Assembly: GCA_900544175.1 (NCBI GenBank) | Contig: UQUN01000011.1 | Coordinates: 6,348 to 70,347 of the forward strand | Reading direction: 5' to 3' | Length of the DNA stretch: 64,000 nucleotides | Origin: an uncultured Alistipes sp. | GTDB taxonomy: Bacteria > Bacteroidota > Bacteroidia > Bacteroidales > UBA932 | In this document: in pieces, positions 7,072-14,757 of the stretch | Position numbering within the stretch: the first letter of the stretch is position 1 | How the letters are laid out: the number at the start of each line of letters is the position of its first letter | Notes under the pieces: generated by a model | What the model was told of the DNA's origin: nothing | The model's database searches: none | The model's input: the letters and a program-made list of their open reading frames with translations, nothing else | Program-made: the position numbers and the translations under genes

Positions 7072-7802
7072 TTAACTAAGTGATTGCCCGCCATCAATAA
7101 CAATTTCTGTCCCCGTTATCCAATTTGCATAATCCGAAAGCAAGTACACACACGCATTTGCAATATCTACCACCTTTCCGAATCCCAATGGGATCTTTTC
7201 TTCCTGCTGCCTCATTTCATCTTCTGTAAAAACACTGACTTCTTTTGTTCTAATAATACCCGGAAGTATACAATTCACTCTTATCTTTTTGGGTGCCAAC
7301 TCCAAGGCAAGCACTTTCGAAAAAGAATTGACAGCTCCTTTTGTCGCTGAATACAATGAATTTCCCACATACGGCTTTATTGATGCCAACGAGGAAATAA
7401 ATACAATCGAGGCTCCATTATTAAATTTCTTTTTTTGCAACAAAAGCCGAATCAAATGCATTGACGATAATATATTCGTTTCGAATAACTGCCATACCGC
7501 TATTTCATTATTAAATTTTGCAGGAGATGTATGCGTTTGCCCTGCGCATAACACTAATCCATCCAACTTAGGCAATTGCTCTACTAGTGCAACAAGTTCT
7601 TCTTTTTTGTCAAATCACACGGTATGCATACATTGCCTTCTCCTTTCATTTGTGATAATGTGAGGTTAAGCCTCTCAACACTCCTACCGGTAAGAATAAT
7701 TCGGCCTGCCTCTGAATCACACATCGTAGCAATCCCCTTACCAATGCCAGAAGATGCTCCGGTAATCATAATATTTTTATTAAACAAAACGCTCTCTATC
7801 AT
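7072..7802 (-). pseudogene. SDR-family 3-oxoacyl reductase split by a one-base frameshift at an A AAA AAG heptamer
   Basis: Two open frames together give one short-chain dehydrogenase. The N-terminal part (ATG at 7802) has TGASSGIG and ends at a TAG (7584-7586) just after CDLTKKKNLLH. The rest, in the -1 frame, reads KKEELVALVEQLPKLDG, then LCAG, YSATKGAV with the Tyr and Lys, and the closing TGTEIVIDGGQSLS. Comparison with the intact SDR at 3861-4622 shows that nothing is lost if one extra A is read, or if the ribosome slips back one base. The junction is exactly A AAA AAG in zero frame (7602-7608, minus strand), a classical -1 slippery sequence. It may be a mutation, a sequencing error, or a used frameshift site. 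Confidence 0.85.
7602..7608 (-). other. A AAA AAG slippery heptamer at the SDR frame junction
   Basis: On the minus strand the zero-frame codons are ACA AAA AAG AAG. A -1 slip gives AAA AAA then GAA GAA CTT, which is the frame of the rest of the SDR. The zero-frame stop TAG follows 18 nt after the heptamer. I see no strong stem-loop immediately after it and no obvious Shine-Dalgarno stimulator, so efficient programmed frameshifting is unproven. Confidence 0.6.
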
Positions 7803-7804
7803 CC

Positions 7805-8446
7805 CTATATTTTTTTTGCCGGATTTCCAAATACAGTCGTTCCACTTTTAACCCGTCTTATGACAAAGCTACAAGCTCCCACAGTTGAATTGTCTTCGAC
7901 CGTTACTCCGTACCCTATCACTGAAGACGAATGAACAGTAGCTCCATTTCCAATAATTACATTAGCAACGCACAATACTCTTGTGTCCAACCTATTCCCA
8001 TTTCCAATAACAACATCATGACCAATAATGGCAAAGTTTTGTATAAGATTGAAATCTCCTACTTTAGCGTCAGCTCCTATTGACACATATGGCCCAATAG
8101 TATTTCCTATACCTATTCTTGCATGGGAATCTATCCTTGCTGTATTATGAATAATATTTATAAATTTCCCATGTTTCATTAATATTTTATCAATACATTC
8201 TATTCTGCTTTTTCCTCCGACAGCACAAATAAATACATCATCTTCACCAGGGTCATATCCTGTTATCATTCCGATAATTGGAGGATAATCATCAAATGAC
8301 TCCAATGCTTTAATATTATCGTCTATAAATCCTTTTATTTCAAATTCGGTTCCATATCCCTTACTTTCCTTAATCCAACTCAAGAAAGTCCTTCCCATCC
8401 CTCCTGCACCAATTATTACCAATTGCTTCATTTTTTCATTCTTCAA
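7805..8446 (-). CDS. PglD/NeuD-family sugar O/N-acyltransferase
   Basis: Left-handed beta-helix acyltransferase of 213 residues. Seen: a small Rossmann-like N-terminal domain opening VIIGAGGMGR, then hexapeptide repeats (ARIGIG, VSIGADAKVG, VVIGNG, VIIGNGATV) and the GHD motif in FAIIGHDVVIG, whose His is the catalytic base in PglD. Family members acetylate the 4-amino group of UDP-4-amino-sugars (PglD) or sialic acid (NeuD). With the PglF-like dehydratase at 21330 and the PglE-like aminotransferase at 15962 it would complete a bacillosamine-type pathway. MKQLVIIG at 8431, 4 nt after the upstream gene's stop, is the more natural start; the longer frame begins at 8446. Confidence 0.87.
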   Translation of the reverse strand: MKNEKMKQLVIIGAGGMGRTFLSWIKESKGYGTEFEIKGFIDDNIKALESFDDYPPIIGMITGYDPGEDDVFICAVGGKSRIECIDKILMKHGKFINIIHNTARIDSHARIGIGNTIGPYVSIGADAKVGDFNLIQNFAIIGHDVVIGNGNRLDTRVLCVANVIIGNGATVHSSSVIGYGVTVEDNSTVGACSFVIRRVKSGTTVFGNPAKKI

Positions 8447-9587
8447 AAAAGTTTATCATAAAATCATCATAATAAGTTTTAGAAGTGCTCCATACTTGCC
8501 TATTATGAATCATCTGTTCTTCTGACAATCCATTTAAATCTTCTAAAGTCTTTAAATCCTGCTCAAAGGAAAATATATAATAACCTTTATCCTTGTAATA
8601 TTTAAACAAGGGATTATCTTGCCTAAGAAACACTTTCGTTCCAACAGTTAGAAGATGACCTATATTTCCTGTCGCCTCCTGACGTTTTTGTCCAAAAATT
8701 GCAGTTTCCGGTACATCTATAATCTTATAATATTCTTGCAGCGATAAATATTCTGTTATTGGCACGAACTTCTCTCCAAACAATTTTCTCCCTATTCTCA
8801 TACAATAACGTCTAATATGAGAATCTCCGTAACTTAATGGAACATACACAGAATAAATACCTTTGGAATCTATTTTCTTTATTTTACGCATTACCGTAAT
8901 ATGATTTCCTGTTCTGGAAGCCTGATGATTCAAGATAATTGATCTGCTTTTACGCGGGAATACATATGCACTATCTGAATCTTTCGCATCTTTCTTCTCA
9001 TTGCATATGTAACCAAAAAACTTATATTTTACTTTATCCCCAAAGTATTTCACATATAGGTCATAATCATATTTATTCCAAAAGCAGAAGTAATCTACGA
9101 CTTCACTTCCTCTCTTTATTACATCACTTTTGGTTTTTCCATACTTCAAATGCAATATATATCCTTTGATTTTATTTGGATAATAATATGTATGCAATCT
9201 AAATGGGTTGAACTTTTCATCAACCAGAGACACTCCAAAATCCTCACCTAAAGCTTCATATAAATCATAACCCCAAAACAGCCAATAGACTTTACATTCT
9301 ATATATTGCTTTAAATATTCTACAAGCTTCACTTTACCGTATGTCAGTGAATGCAGCATGATTTTATCCACTCCAAAACTTTTACACCAATCAAGGATAT
9401 CTCCGTAGGTATTTTCTTTCCTGTAATCAATTATCTTAGATCTATCTGTTAACTTTATTTTTACAACATCTCCTTTTTCCGGAGGCAGCATTACCATAAT
9501 ATTCTTTCCTGGATAATATTTTTCAAATACCTCAAACGCATGCTGCTGTAAATGAGCATTATATGCAACATGTAATATTCCTCCCAT
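8436..9587 (-). CDS. Glycosyltransferase, WecF-like (Fuc4NAc transferase, GT56)
   Basis: About 383 residues when started at MGGILHVAYNAH (9587), chosen because the upstream polymerase gene ends at 9601 and the longer frame gives an unlikely cysteine- and aromatic-rich leader. Seen: segments typical of the TDP-4-acetamido-4,6-dideoxygalactose:lipid II transferase family, such as VYWLFWGYDLYEALG, KSRSIILNHQASRTGNH and IFGQKRQEATGNIGHLL. WecF adds a 4-acetamido-4,6-dideoxy sugar to an undecaprenyl-linked precursor on the cytoplasmic face of the membrane, which fits the amino-sugar enzymes of this locus. Very AT-rich. The exact donor sugar is not deducible. Confidence 0.82.
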   Translation of the reverse strand: MGGILHVAYNAHLQQHAFEVFEKYYPGKNIMVMLPPEKGDVVKIKLTDRSKIIDYRKENTYGDILDWCKSFGVDKIMLHSLTYGKVKLVEYLKQYIECKVYWLFWGYDLYEALGEDFGVSLVDEKFNPFRLHTYYYPNKIKGYILHLKYGKTKSDVIKRGSEVVDYFCFWNKYDYDLYVKYFGDKVKYKFFGYICNEKKDAKDSDSAYVFPRKSRSIILNHQASRTGNHITVMRKIKKIDSKGIYSVYVPLSYGDSHIRRYCMRIGRKLFGEKFVPITEYLSLQEYYKIIDVPETAIFGQKRQEATGNIGHLLTVGTKVFLRQDNPLFKYYKDKGYYIFSFEQDLKTLEDLNGLSEEQMIHNRQVWSTSKTYYDDFMINFFEE

Positions 9588-9600
9588 AATTTCTTGTACA

Positions 9601-10800
9601 TTATTCCAACATTCTGTATTTATAAAGTGGCATTGATAAAATAAATAAATACAGCCACATTTCATCAATAGGATAATCTCTTATAGAATTGCATACCAGA
9701 TATATAATAAAGAATGATATACCTTGCTTAGTCCGATTACAGTAGCAATAGTAAACAAGAAATATCAATATCAAGAAAAAACCAATATAACCTCTTAAAA
9801 AGAGGTATCTTTTCCAAGATGCACAACCATTAACAATATTCGTAGATGTATTAGACTCCAATGCACTACGCCCTTTACCCCAAATGGCCTCAGAAGTTCT
9901 AATATATCTATCATACTGCATATCGAAAAGAGATGTCGTTCGATTACTTCCTGACATTTCTCCATTTTCAAACACGAGTCTCAACAAAATCTTTTCATTA
10001 ATAGGATTATCACCTCCATTATAATTAGTAAAAATTATTGCCAAGAGAAACAGAAATAATGAAAAGAAAAACACTTTTAATATCCCTCCCCGATACTTAA
10101 AAATAATATATAGTCCAATACACCCTACTAATAGCCCATACGCAGCAAGCGAAAGTGATAGTAAAATTGCCAAATAAAATACAATGTTTTCCCATTTCCG
10201 AGGAGTCATTCCATTTAAAAAAAGCAAAAAACAAGAAGTTGATCCAACGTGTCCTGGTTCAAGAAACATTCCTGCAAACCGATATATTAATTGGCTTTCA
10301 TCACCATTCAATAAAAAAAAGTAGTATACTGTATGCTCATAATAATTACCCGTTACTGTACTATAATGAGGAAGTGAAACACCTAATAAAAACAGACACC
10401 AAAAAAACAGTGATAATAAAATAATTGAAGCGACAAATTTAATTATCAGTTTCAATATTTTGGACATGACCTCTATTGGTGACAAAATTAGGCATACCGC
10501 TAAAAAAATTCTTAAGATAAGTTGTAACCACGCGAGTATAGATACTTCATAAATTGTCAATCCCTCATATATAAATACAAGTATAATTATTGCAGCCGCT
10601 ATTACCCTGTCTTTACTTATATGCAATGTACAAAATGTTATATAGAATAAACCAGCAAAAAGGTATAATAGCAACTCTATTGTTTGCGGTATAAACCATG
10701 TGAAATACAGCCGCATAGAGGAGCACATCATAACCAATACGGCTATATAGTACAGCACACGAGAACATCTCGTTGCATTTATCGGTATTGAGAGACTCAC
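9601..10800 (-). CDS. Wzy-like polysaccharide polymerase, multi-pass membrane protein
   Basis: A 399-residue protein made almost wholly of hydrophobic helices (about 10-12 segments), with a large hydrophilic loop in the second half around NPINEKILLRLVFENGEMSGSNRTTSLFD and a FLEPGHVGS segment resembling the FREPG-type motif of EpsG/Wzy proteins. Wzy polymerases join undecaprenyl-linked repeat units at the periplasmic face. Low sequence conservation is normal for the family; the call rests on topology, the central loop and position between a glycosyltransferase and the other glycan genes. It begins directly after the serine hydrolase stop. An O-antigen ligase is the main alternative. Confidence 0.72.
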   Translation of the reverse strand: MSLSIPINATRCSRVLYYIAVLVMMCSSMRLYFTWFIPQTIELLLYLFAGLFYITFCTLHISKDRVIAAAIIILVFIYEGLTIYEVSILAWLQLILRIFLAVCLILSPIEVMSKILKLIIKFVASIILLSLFFWCLFLLGVSLPHYSTVTGNYYEHTVYYFFLLNGDESQLIYRFAGMFLEPGHVGSTSCFLLFLNGMTPRKWENIVFYLAILLSLSLAAYGLLVGCIGLYIIFKYRGGILKVFFFSLFLFLLAIIFTNYNGGDNPINEKILLRLVFENGEMSGSNRTTSLFDMQYDRYIRTSEAIWGKGRSALESNTSTNIVNGCASWKRYLFLRGYIGFFLILIFLVYYCYCNRTKQGISFFIIYLVCNSIRDYPIDEMWLYLFILSMPLYKYRMLE

Positions 10801-11924
10801 TTATTCCAAAATTTGTGATTCATATAATAATCTTATCAACGGAGCATGCATAAGATCGTATGCTATTGGATATGCAATCTTAGCACCATCACATAAGATT
10901 ATAAAACCATAATTCTTATCAGGATTATACATTATACATGAAAATATTCCTAACGAGTATCCTGTATGGCCATACAATGTTTCCCCATTTATCAATGACG
11001 AGTAATTTATCGTTCCTAAGGCATACTTGCCATTATCAATCCCTGCATGACGCATTAGTTTCTCAGCTTGAACAGACAGAATCTGTGTATCTTTATATAG
11101 TCCATTGTTTGCATGCATCATTACATATTTCGCAAGATCTAACGAAGATATAATACACCCTCCTGCAGGATCCTGAAACATCGTACTCTTCATCAGTTGA
11201 TAATTTTCAATTTCTTTCTTGCTATACCATTTATACGTATCGCAAAAAGACAATTTATCACTCTTTTTATCAAACCATTTCCCATACACCAATCTAGAAC
11301 TATCACATGAAAATGGATTAAAATACCCTACGACACCTATCGGTTCAAATATATTTTTTTGAATAAATTCATCAAATCTTTCATTGGTGACGCTCTCTAT
11401 TATAATTGCTAATAATAAATAGTTAACATTGCTATATTCATACTTTGTCCCTGGTTTTGAAGAATTGAATTCTATCCCTTTATATGATTCCAACACATAC
11501 TGTCCTTTAGCGATACTTGACTTATGACACAATAACATTTTTACAGTAATAGGGACATCTGAATACTTCGGATTTATTATATTTTCTGAAAGGTATTTAT
11601 TTATATCCGCATCTAAATCCAATTGACCTCTGTCTCTCAAAATCAGTATCGCTGAAGCGATGATGTTTTTTGACACAGATGCAATCCTCCATAAATCGTT
11701 ACATTTTAAGTTGCGATATATTACTTTATTATTTTCACAATAAACACCTTTCCCATATACATAATTGAAAATTATTGATGTATCTTTTACTACAATCGCA
11801 TTCAAAGCATTCACATCCAAACTCTGACATATTGAATCCAACTTATCAGATAATGATTCAGAATATACAGACTTAATACTAAGTAAAAAAAGGCGATTGA
11901 TATAAATATAAATACTTTATTCAT
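10801..11924 (-). pseudogene. Serine hydrolase (class C beta-lactamase/DD-peptidase fold), signal peptide separated by a frameshift
   Basis: The body (TTG-initiated frame from 11841) has the SxxK motif VSKN (Ser55), the YSN motif in YEYSNVNY and HTGYSLG near the end, so it is a penicillin-binding-protein-like hydrolase such as an esterase, D-amino-acid amidase or O-acyl hydrolase. An ATG at 11922-11924, overlapping the stop of the upstream GNAT gene, opens a frame MNKVFIFISIAFFYLV that is clearly a signal peptide but runs into a TGA. One extra base in the homopolymer of seven at 11885-11891 would join the two as a signal peptide ending near KSVYSES followed by the hydrolase. So the gene is either broken, phase-variable or mis-sequenced. 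Confidence 0.8.
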
Positions 11925-12525
11925 TAGTTTTGCGCATTAGCATCTTCCATCTTTTTATTAAAGATGGGATGCTGTAATCTCCTTTATTCTTATGTAAAAA
12001 ATACTCTTCTTTCAACAAGGCCCCCATAAAGACATCATGATATTGACCTTCATGCCAAATAGCTTGCCTTGCAATCCCTTCTATTTTTGCATAAAATAAT
12101 TGACTTCCTAAATATGTTGTATTTTGAGTTTTACTAAAACTACCGTAAAAACGATTGAGATTTAATCTTTCAAATACAAATTCTCTGATAAATAAATTCA
12201 CTTCCAACCAACTGATACCATCGCGACAGTCCTTCTCCCCTATAACTATAGCATTACATGTTGCTGAACTATTCACAAAATGAATATTATTTACCCCTGT
12301 ATATCCTATCATCCTATCAGATCCATCATTTAGACATATTGCAAACCAATAATTAAACGGATCATGCTTTGCACATTTGGCAACCCATTCTCGACATTCA
12401 TCCAAAGATACCGGACGAGGCATACCAAGTGCATCTTTCATCATTTCATGGTCATTTTTCCACTTGTATATCAAAACAGCGTCTTCCGGCTCCATTGCCC
12501 GGAAATATACAGATTTATATTCCAT
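11917..12525 (-). CDS. GNAT-family N-acyltransferase of the glycan locus
   Basis: A 202-residue GNAT protein. Seen: an RimJ/RimL-like start (VYFRAMEPEDAVLIYKWKND), IGYTGVNNIHF, and the FVFERLNLNRFYGSFSKTQ segment that matches the RimJ-type alpha4/beta6 region. In glycan loci such enzymes acylate the amino group of a nucleotide-linked amino sugar (for example WecD, or the acyltransferases acting on dTDP-Qui4N). The classical Q/RxxGxG pyrophosphate loop is poorly preserved (GEKDCRDG at the expected place). Its stop overlaps the serine hydrolase ATG and its start overlaps the upstream gene, so it belongs tightly to the operon. It is the best candidate to receive an acyl group from the ACPs here. 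Confidence 0.75.
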   Translation of the reverse strand: MEYKSVYFRAMEPEDAVLIYKWKNDHEMMKDALGMPRPVSLDECREWVAKCAKHDPFNYWFAICLNDGSDRMIGYTGVNNIHFVNSSATCNAIVIGEKDCRDGISWLEVNLFIREFVFERLNLNRFYGSFSKTQNTTYLGSQLFYAKIEGIARQAIWHEGQYHDVFMGALLKEEYFLHKNKGDYSIPSLIKRWKMLMRKTNE

Positions 12526-13621
12526 ATCGTCTTATTAATGAAATTATTGTAATCATATCGTCTTTATTGTATCTCTGATCACAAGGAATGCAAAGTATGT
12601 TGTCGTATATATTATTAGGACAATGACATAACCATTCATCCACATCTGCGGGACGAGGCCATATAATCGGACAGTATACTCGATTCGAGCACATATAATG
12701 TTGGAAATCCGCCCTGCCTTTTACATAAATAGGATAATACAACGGTACTTCACCTTTGTCTAAATCTGCGAGAACAGATACCGCACATGTGATTTCTTTC
12801 AATCCTTCCGCAAGAATCGCATAGTTCTTTCTTCTCTTCGAACTTATATCCTCCAAATCAGTCATTGCCAATATTTTCCTACTTAAAGAACCTATTTCGT
12901 GAGGTTTGTCTGATGCGGTAAAAACATCATTCATCTGATAATACAGATGCCTGAATGTTGTTTTTAAAGATTCCTCTTCCGTATGGTAAAATTGCTCTTT
13001 CAACAATGACGCCCTTGAGAACAATTCGGACAATTTTTTCTCCTCTACATTCTTTTCAAAAGAAGAAACGTTGTGCATCTGGCTGGACAGCAATCCTCCA
13101 TCTGGTAACTCCAGCCATTTACGCAGACTCGTCACATAAAAATCAGCACCATCCAACGGCGTACTACTCAACCAAATCTGCGTTCTATCTTCTATTATAC
13201 TTATTCTATATTCTTTCCTGTATTTTTTAAACTCTGCTCTTATGAATTTTAGCGTATCTTTTCCGAAATAAGATTGCACGTATAAAAAAGCTCCTGGATT
13301 TTCATTCACTACGGACTCTACTGATGCCATTGCAGGAGTAAGATCATTGTTTATTCGATAAAATATTATTTTATACCCCTTCTTCTTAAATGGTTCTATT
13401 TCCGTATAACAAAGATATTCAGGCAATAAAACTGTCTTATTTTCAGGTTGCCAGTTTTCCAACAATAATAAAAGTGCCTCACGGCCCGATGACGTAAGTG
13501 TATAATATTTCCATTCTTTGAATATGCCAGATATCCTCTTCTCTGTTTCAGAGCATTCAGCATGCAGTTGAGAATACGTCAGATTAAAATTCCCTCCTAC
13601 CTCAATTTTTGTAAAAGCCAT
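12515..13621 (-). CDS. PLP-transferase-fold protein (DegT/DnrJ-like), divergent
   Basis: A 368-residue protein. Seen: TSSGREALLLLLENW near residue 45 resembles the helix that binds the PLP phosphate in DegT/DnrJ/EryC1 enzymes; IIEDRTQIWL fits the Asp-containing strand that contacts the pyridine nitrogen; and TSLRKWLELPDGGLL fits the Schiff-base Lys region. The overall order (start helix, Asp strand, Lys loop with P/EGG) is that of a sugar aminotransferase, but identity to the classical family is low. It overlaps the downstream GNAT gene by 11 nt and follows an ATP-grasp gene by 2 nt. The role could be amination of a sugar or amino-acid metabolism for the ligases. Confidence 0.6.
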   Translation of the reverse strand: MAFTKIEVGGNFNLTYSQLHAECSETEKRISGIFKEWKYYTLTSSGREALLLLLENWQPENKTVLLPEYLCYTEIEPFKKKGYKIIFYRINNDLTPAMASVESVVNENPGAFLYVQSYFGKDTLKFIRAEFKKYRKEYRISIIEDRTQIWLSSTPLDGADFYVTSLRKWLELPDGGLLSSQMHNVSSFEKNVEEKKLSELFSRASLLKEQFYHTEEESLKTTFRHLYYQMNDVFTASDKPHEIGSLSRKILAMTDLEDISSKRRKNYAILAEGLKEITCAVSVLADLDKGEVPLYYPIYVKGRADFQHYMCSNRVYCPIIWPRPADVDEWLCHCPNNIYDNILCIPCDQRYNKDDMITIISLIRRYGI

Positions 13622-13623
13622 AT

Positions 13624-14757
13624 TTACAATATTATTTTCTTGTCAGATCTATATATCAGAAATCCCGAACGTTCTCCGTTATTTGCAGCGAACTGCGGAT
13701 CCTCATCAACCACTTCAGTTCGAACAATCCAGGAATAATTCTGAGAATGATAAAGATACGGCATTACTGTCTCCTTCGTCTGTGAACATAAGAAATATAT
13801 TCCTGAGCAATTGTGTTCTGTTTTTATCGGCTCCGAAAAGCGGCCGGTCACCAATTCTATATTACCTTTTACAAAATCATATCCTGTCGACAGTCTGACA
13901 AGGTCGGATGTAATGTAATCACCACCCATTCTTGCCCCAAGTTCTATGATACGGATATCTCCGTCACGCTTCATCTTGAGTTCTGTATGTGATGGTGAAT
14001 CTGTTATTTTCAAGGCATTCAAGGTCGCTTCTACTACAGACTTTATAGAGTTTTCCTGCTCAAATGTCAAATCTGCCGGCTGGTGATGCTGCAGTTCTAC
14101 AAAATATGGAGATCCAGATGTTACTTTATCTGTTATTTGTAAAAAATAATGCTTTCCCTTATGAGAAATATACTCTACACTGAATTCCCTGCCTTCAATA
14201 TATTCTTCAACCATTACTGTTCGGCTATTTGAAAACTGCATTGCACAGTTGAATGCCTCGTTCAGTTCTTTTTCATTATTTACAAGCCTAACCCCTTTGC
14301 TGCCACCACTGTCTGACGGCTTAATTATCATCGGATAATCCAAATGCAATCCATTTAATTCTTCTATATTTGAAATACGCTTGTATCTTGGTATAGGTAC
14401 ATTACAGAAATTCAGTCTCTCACGCATTGTAAACTTGTCTTTTGTCAAAGACATACATTCTGCTGTATTGCTAACTAATCCTAAATTTTGAGCTACATAA
14501 ATCACTGTCGGTAATGCTGATTCCAAAGAGAATGAGGTAATGCCGTCAATTTTTTCATTTTTACAAATTTCCAGTATTTTCTCTTTCTCTGTAAAAGATA
14601 TTGGATAAAATTTTTCACAATAGTCCTTACATACCGCACCTTCCTCCCATGCAAAACCATATATACTGCAACCTAATGCTTTAGCTTGTTTATAATATGG
14701 AAGCATTGGCTCATTTGCTCCTATAATGGCAAGTTTCACATTCAATTTTTCACTCAT
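13624..14757 (-). CDS. ATP-grasp ligase (second of a tandem pair)
   Basis: A 377-residue ATP-grasp enzyme. Seen: a Rossmann-like pre-ATP-grasp domain (KLAIIGANEPMLPYYKQAK), the ATP-binding lysine strand YPMIIKPSDSGGSKGV with the glycine-rich loop, and metal ligands in HTELKMKRDG and IIELGARMGGDYI. ATP-grasp ligases form amide or other C-N bonds through an acylphosphate; relatives include carbamoyl-phosphate synthetase-like and L-amino-acid ligases. It overlaps the upstream ATP-grasp gene by 4 nt. In a glycan locus such an enzyme may couple an amino acid to a sugar carboxylate or amine, or build the modifying acid. The substrate is unknown. Confidence 0.85.
   Translation of the reverse strand: MSEKLNVKLAIIGANEPMLPYYKQAKALGCSIYGFAWEEGAVCKDYCEKFYPISFTEKEKILEICKNEKIDGITSFSLESALPTVIYVAQNLGLVSNTAECMSLTKDKFTMRERLNFCNVPIPRYKRISNIEELNGLHLDYPMIIKPSDSGGSKGVRLVNNEKELNEAFNCAMQFSNSRTVMVEEYIEGREFSVEYISHKGKHYFLQITDKVTSGSPYFVELQHHQPADLTFEQENSIKSVVEATLNALKITDSPSHTELKMKRDGDIRIIELGARMGGDYITSDLVRLSTGYDFVKGNIELVTGRFSEPIKTEHNCSGIYFLCSQTKETVMPYLYHSQNYSWIVRTEVVDEDPQFAANNGERSGFLIYRSDKKIIL

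Noticed and set aside
1..7802. Aryl polyene or flexirubin pigment cluster
   Set aside because: ACPs, KAS and an AMP ligase fit, but there is no KAS II/chain-length-factor pair, dehydratase or ammonia lyase in view, and the block is continuous with glycan genes. Genes beyond position 1 could still change this.
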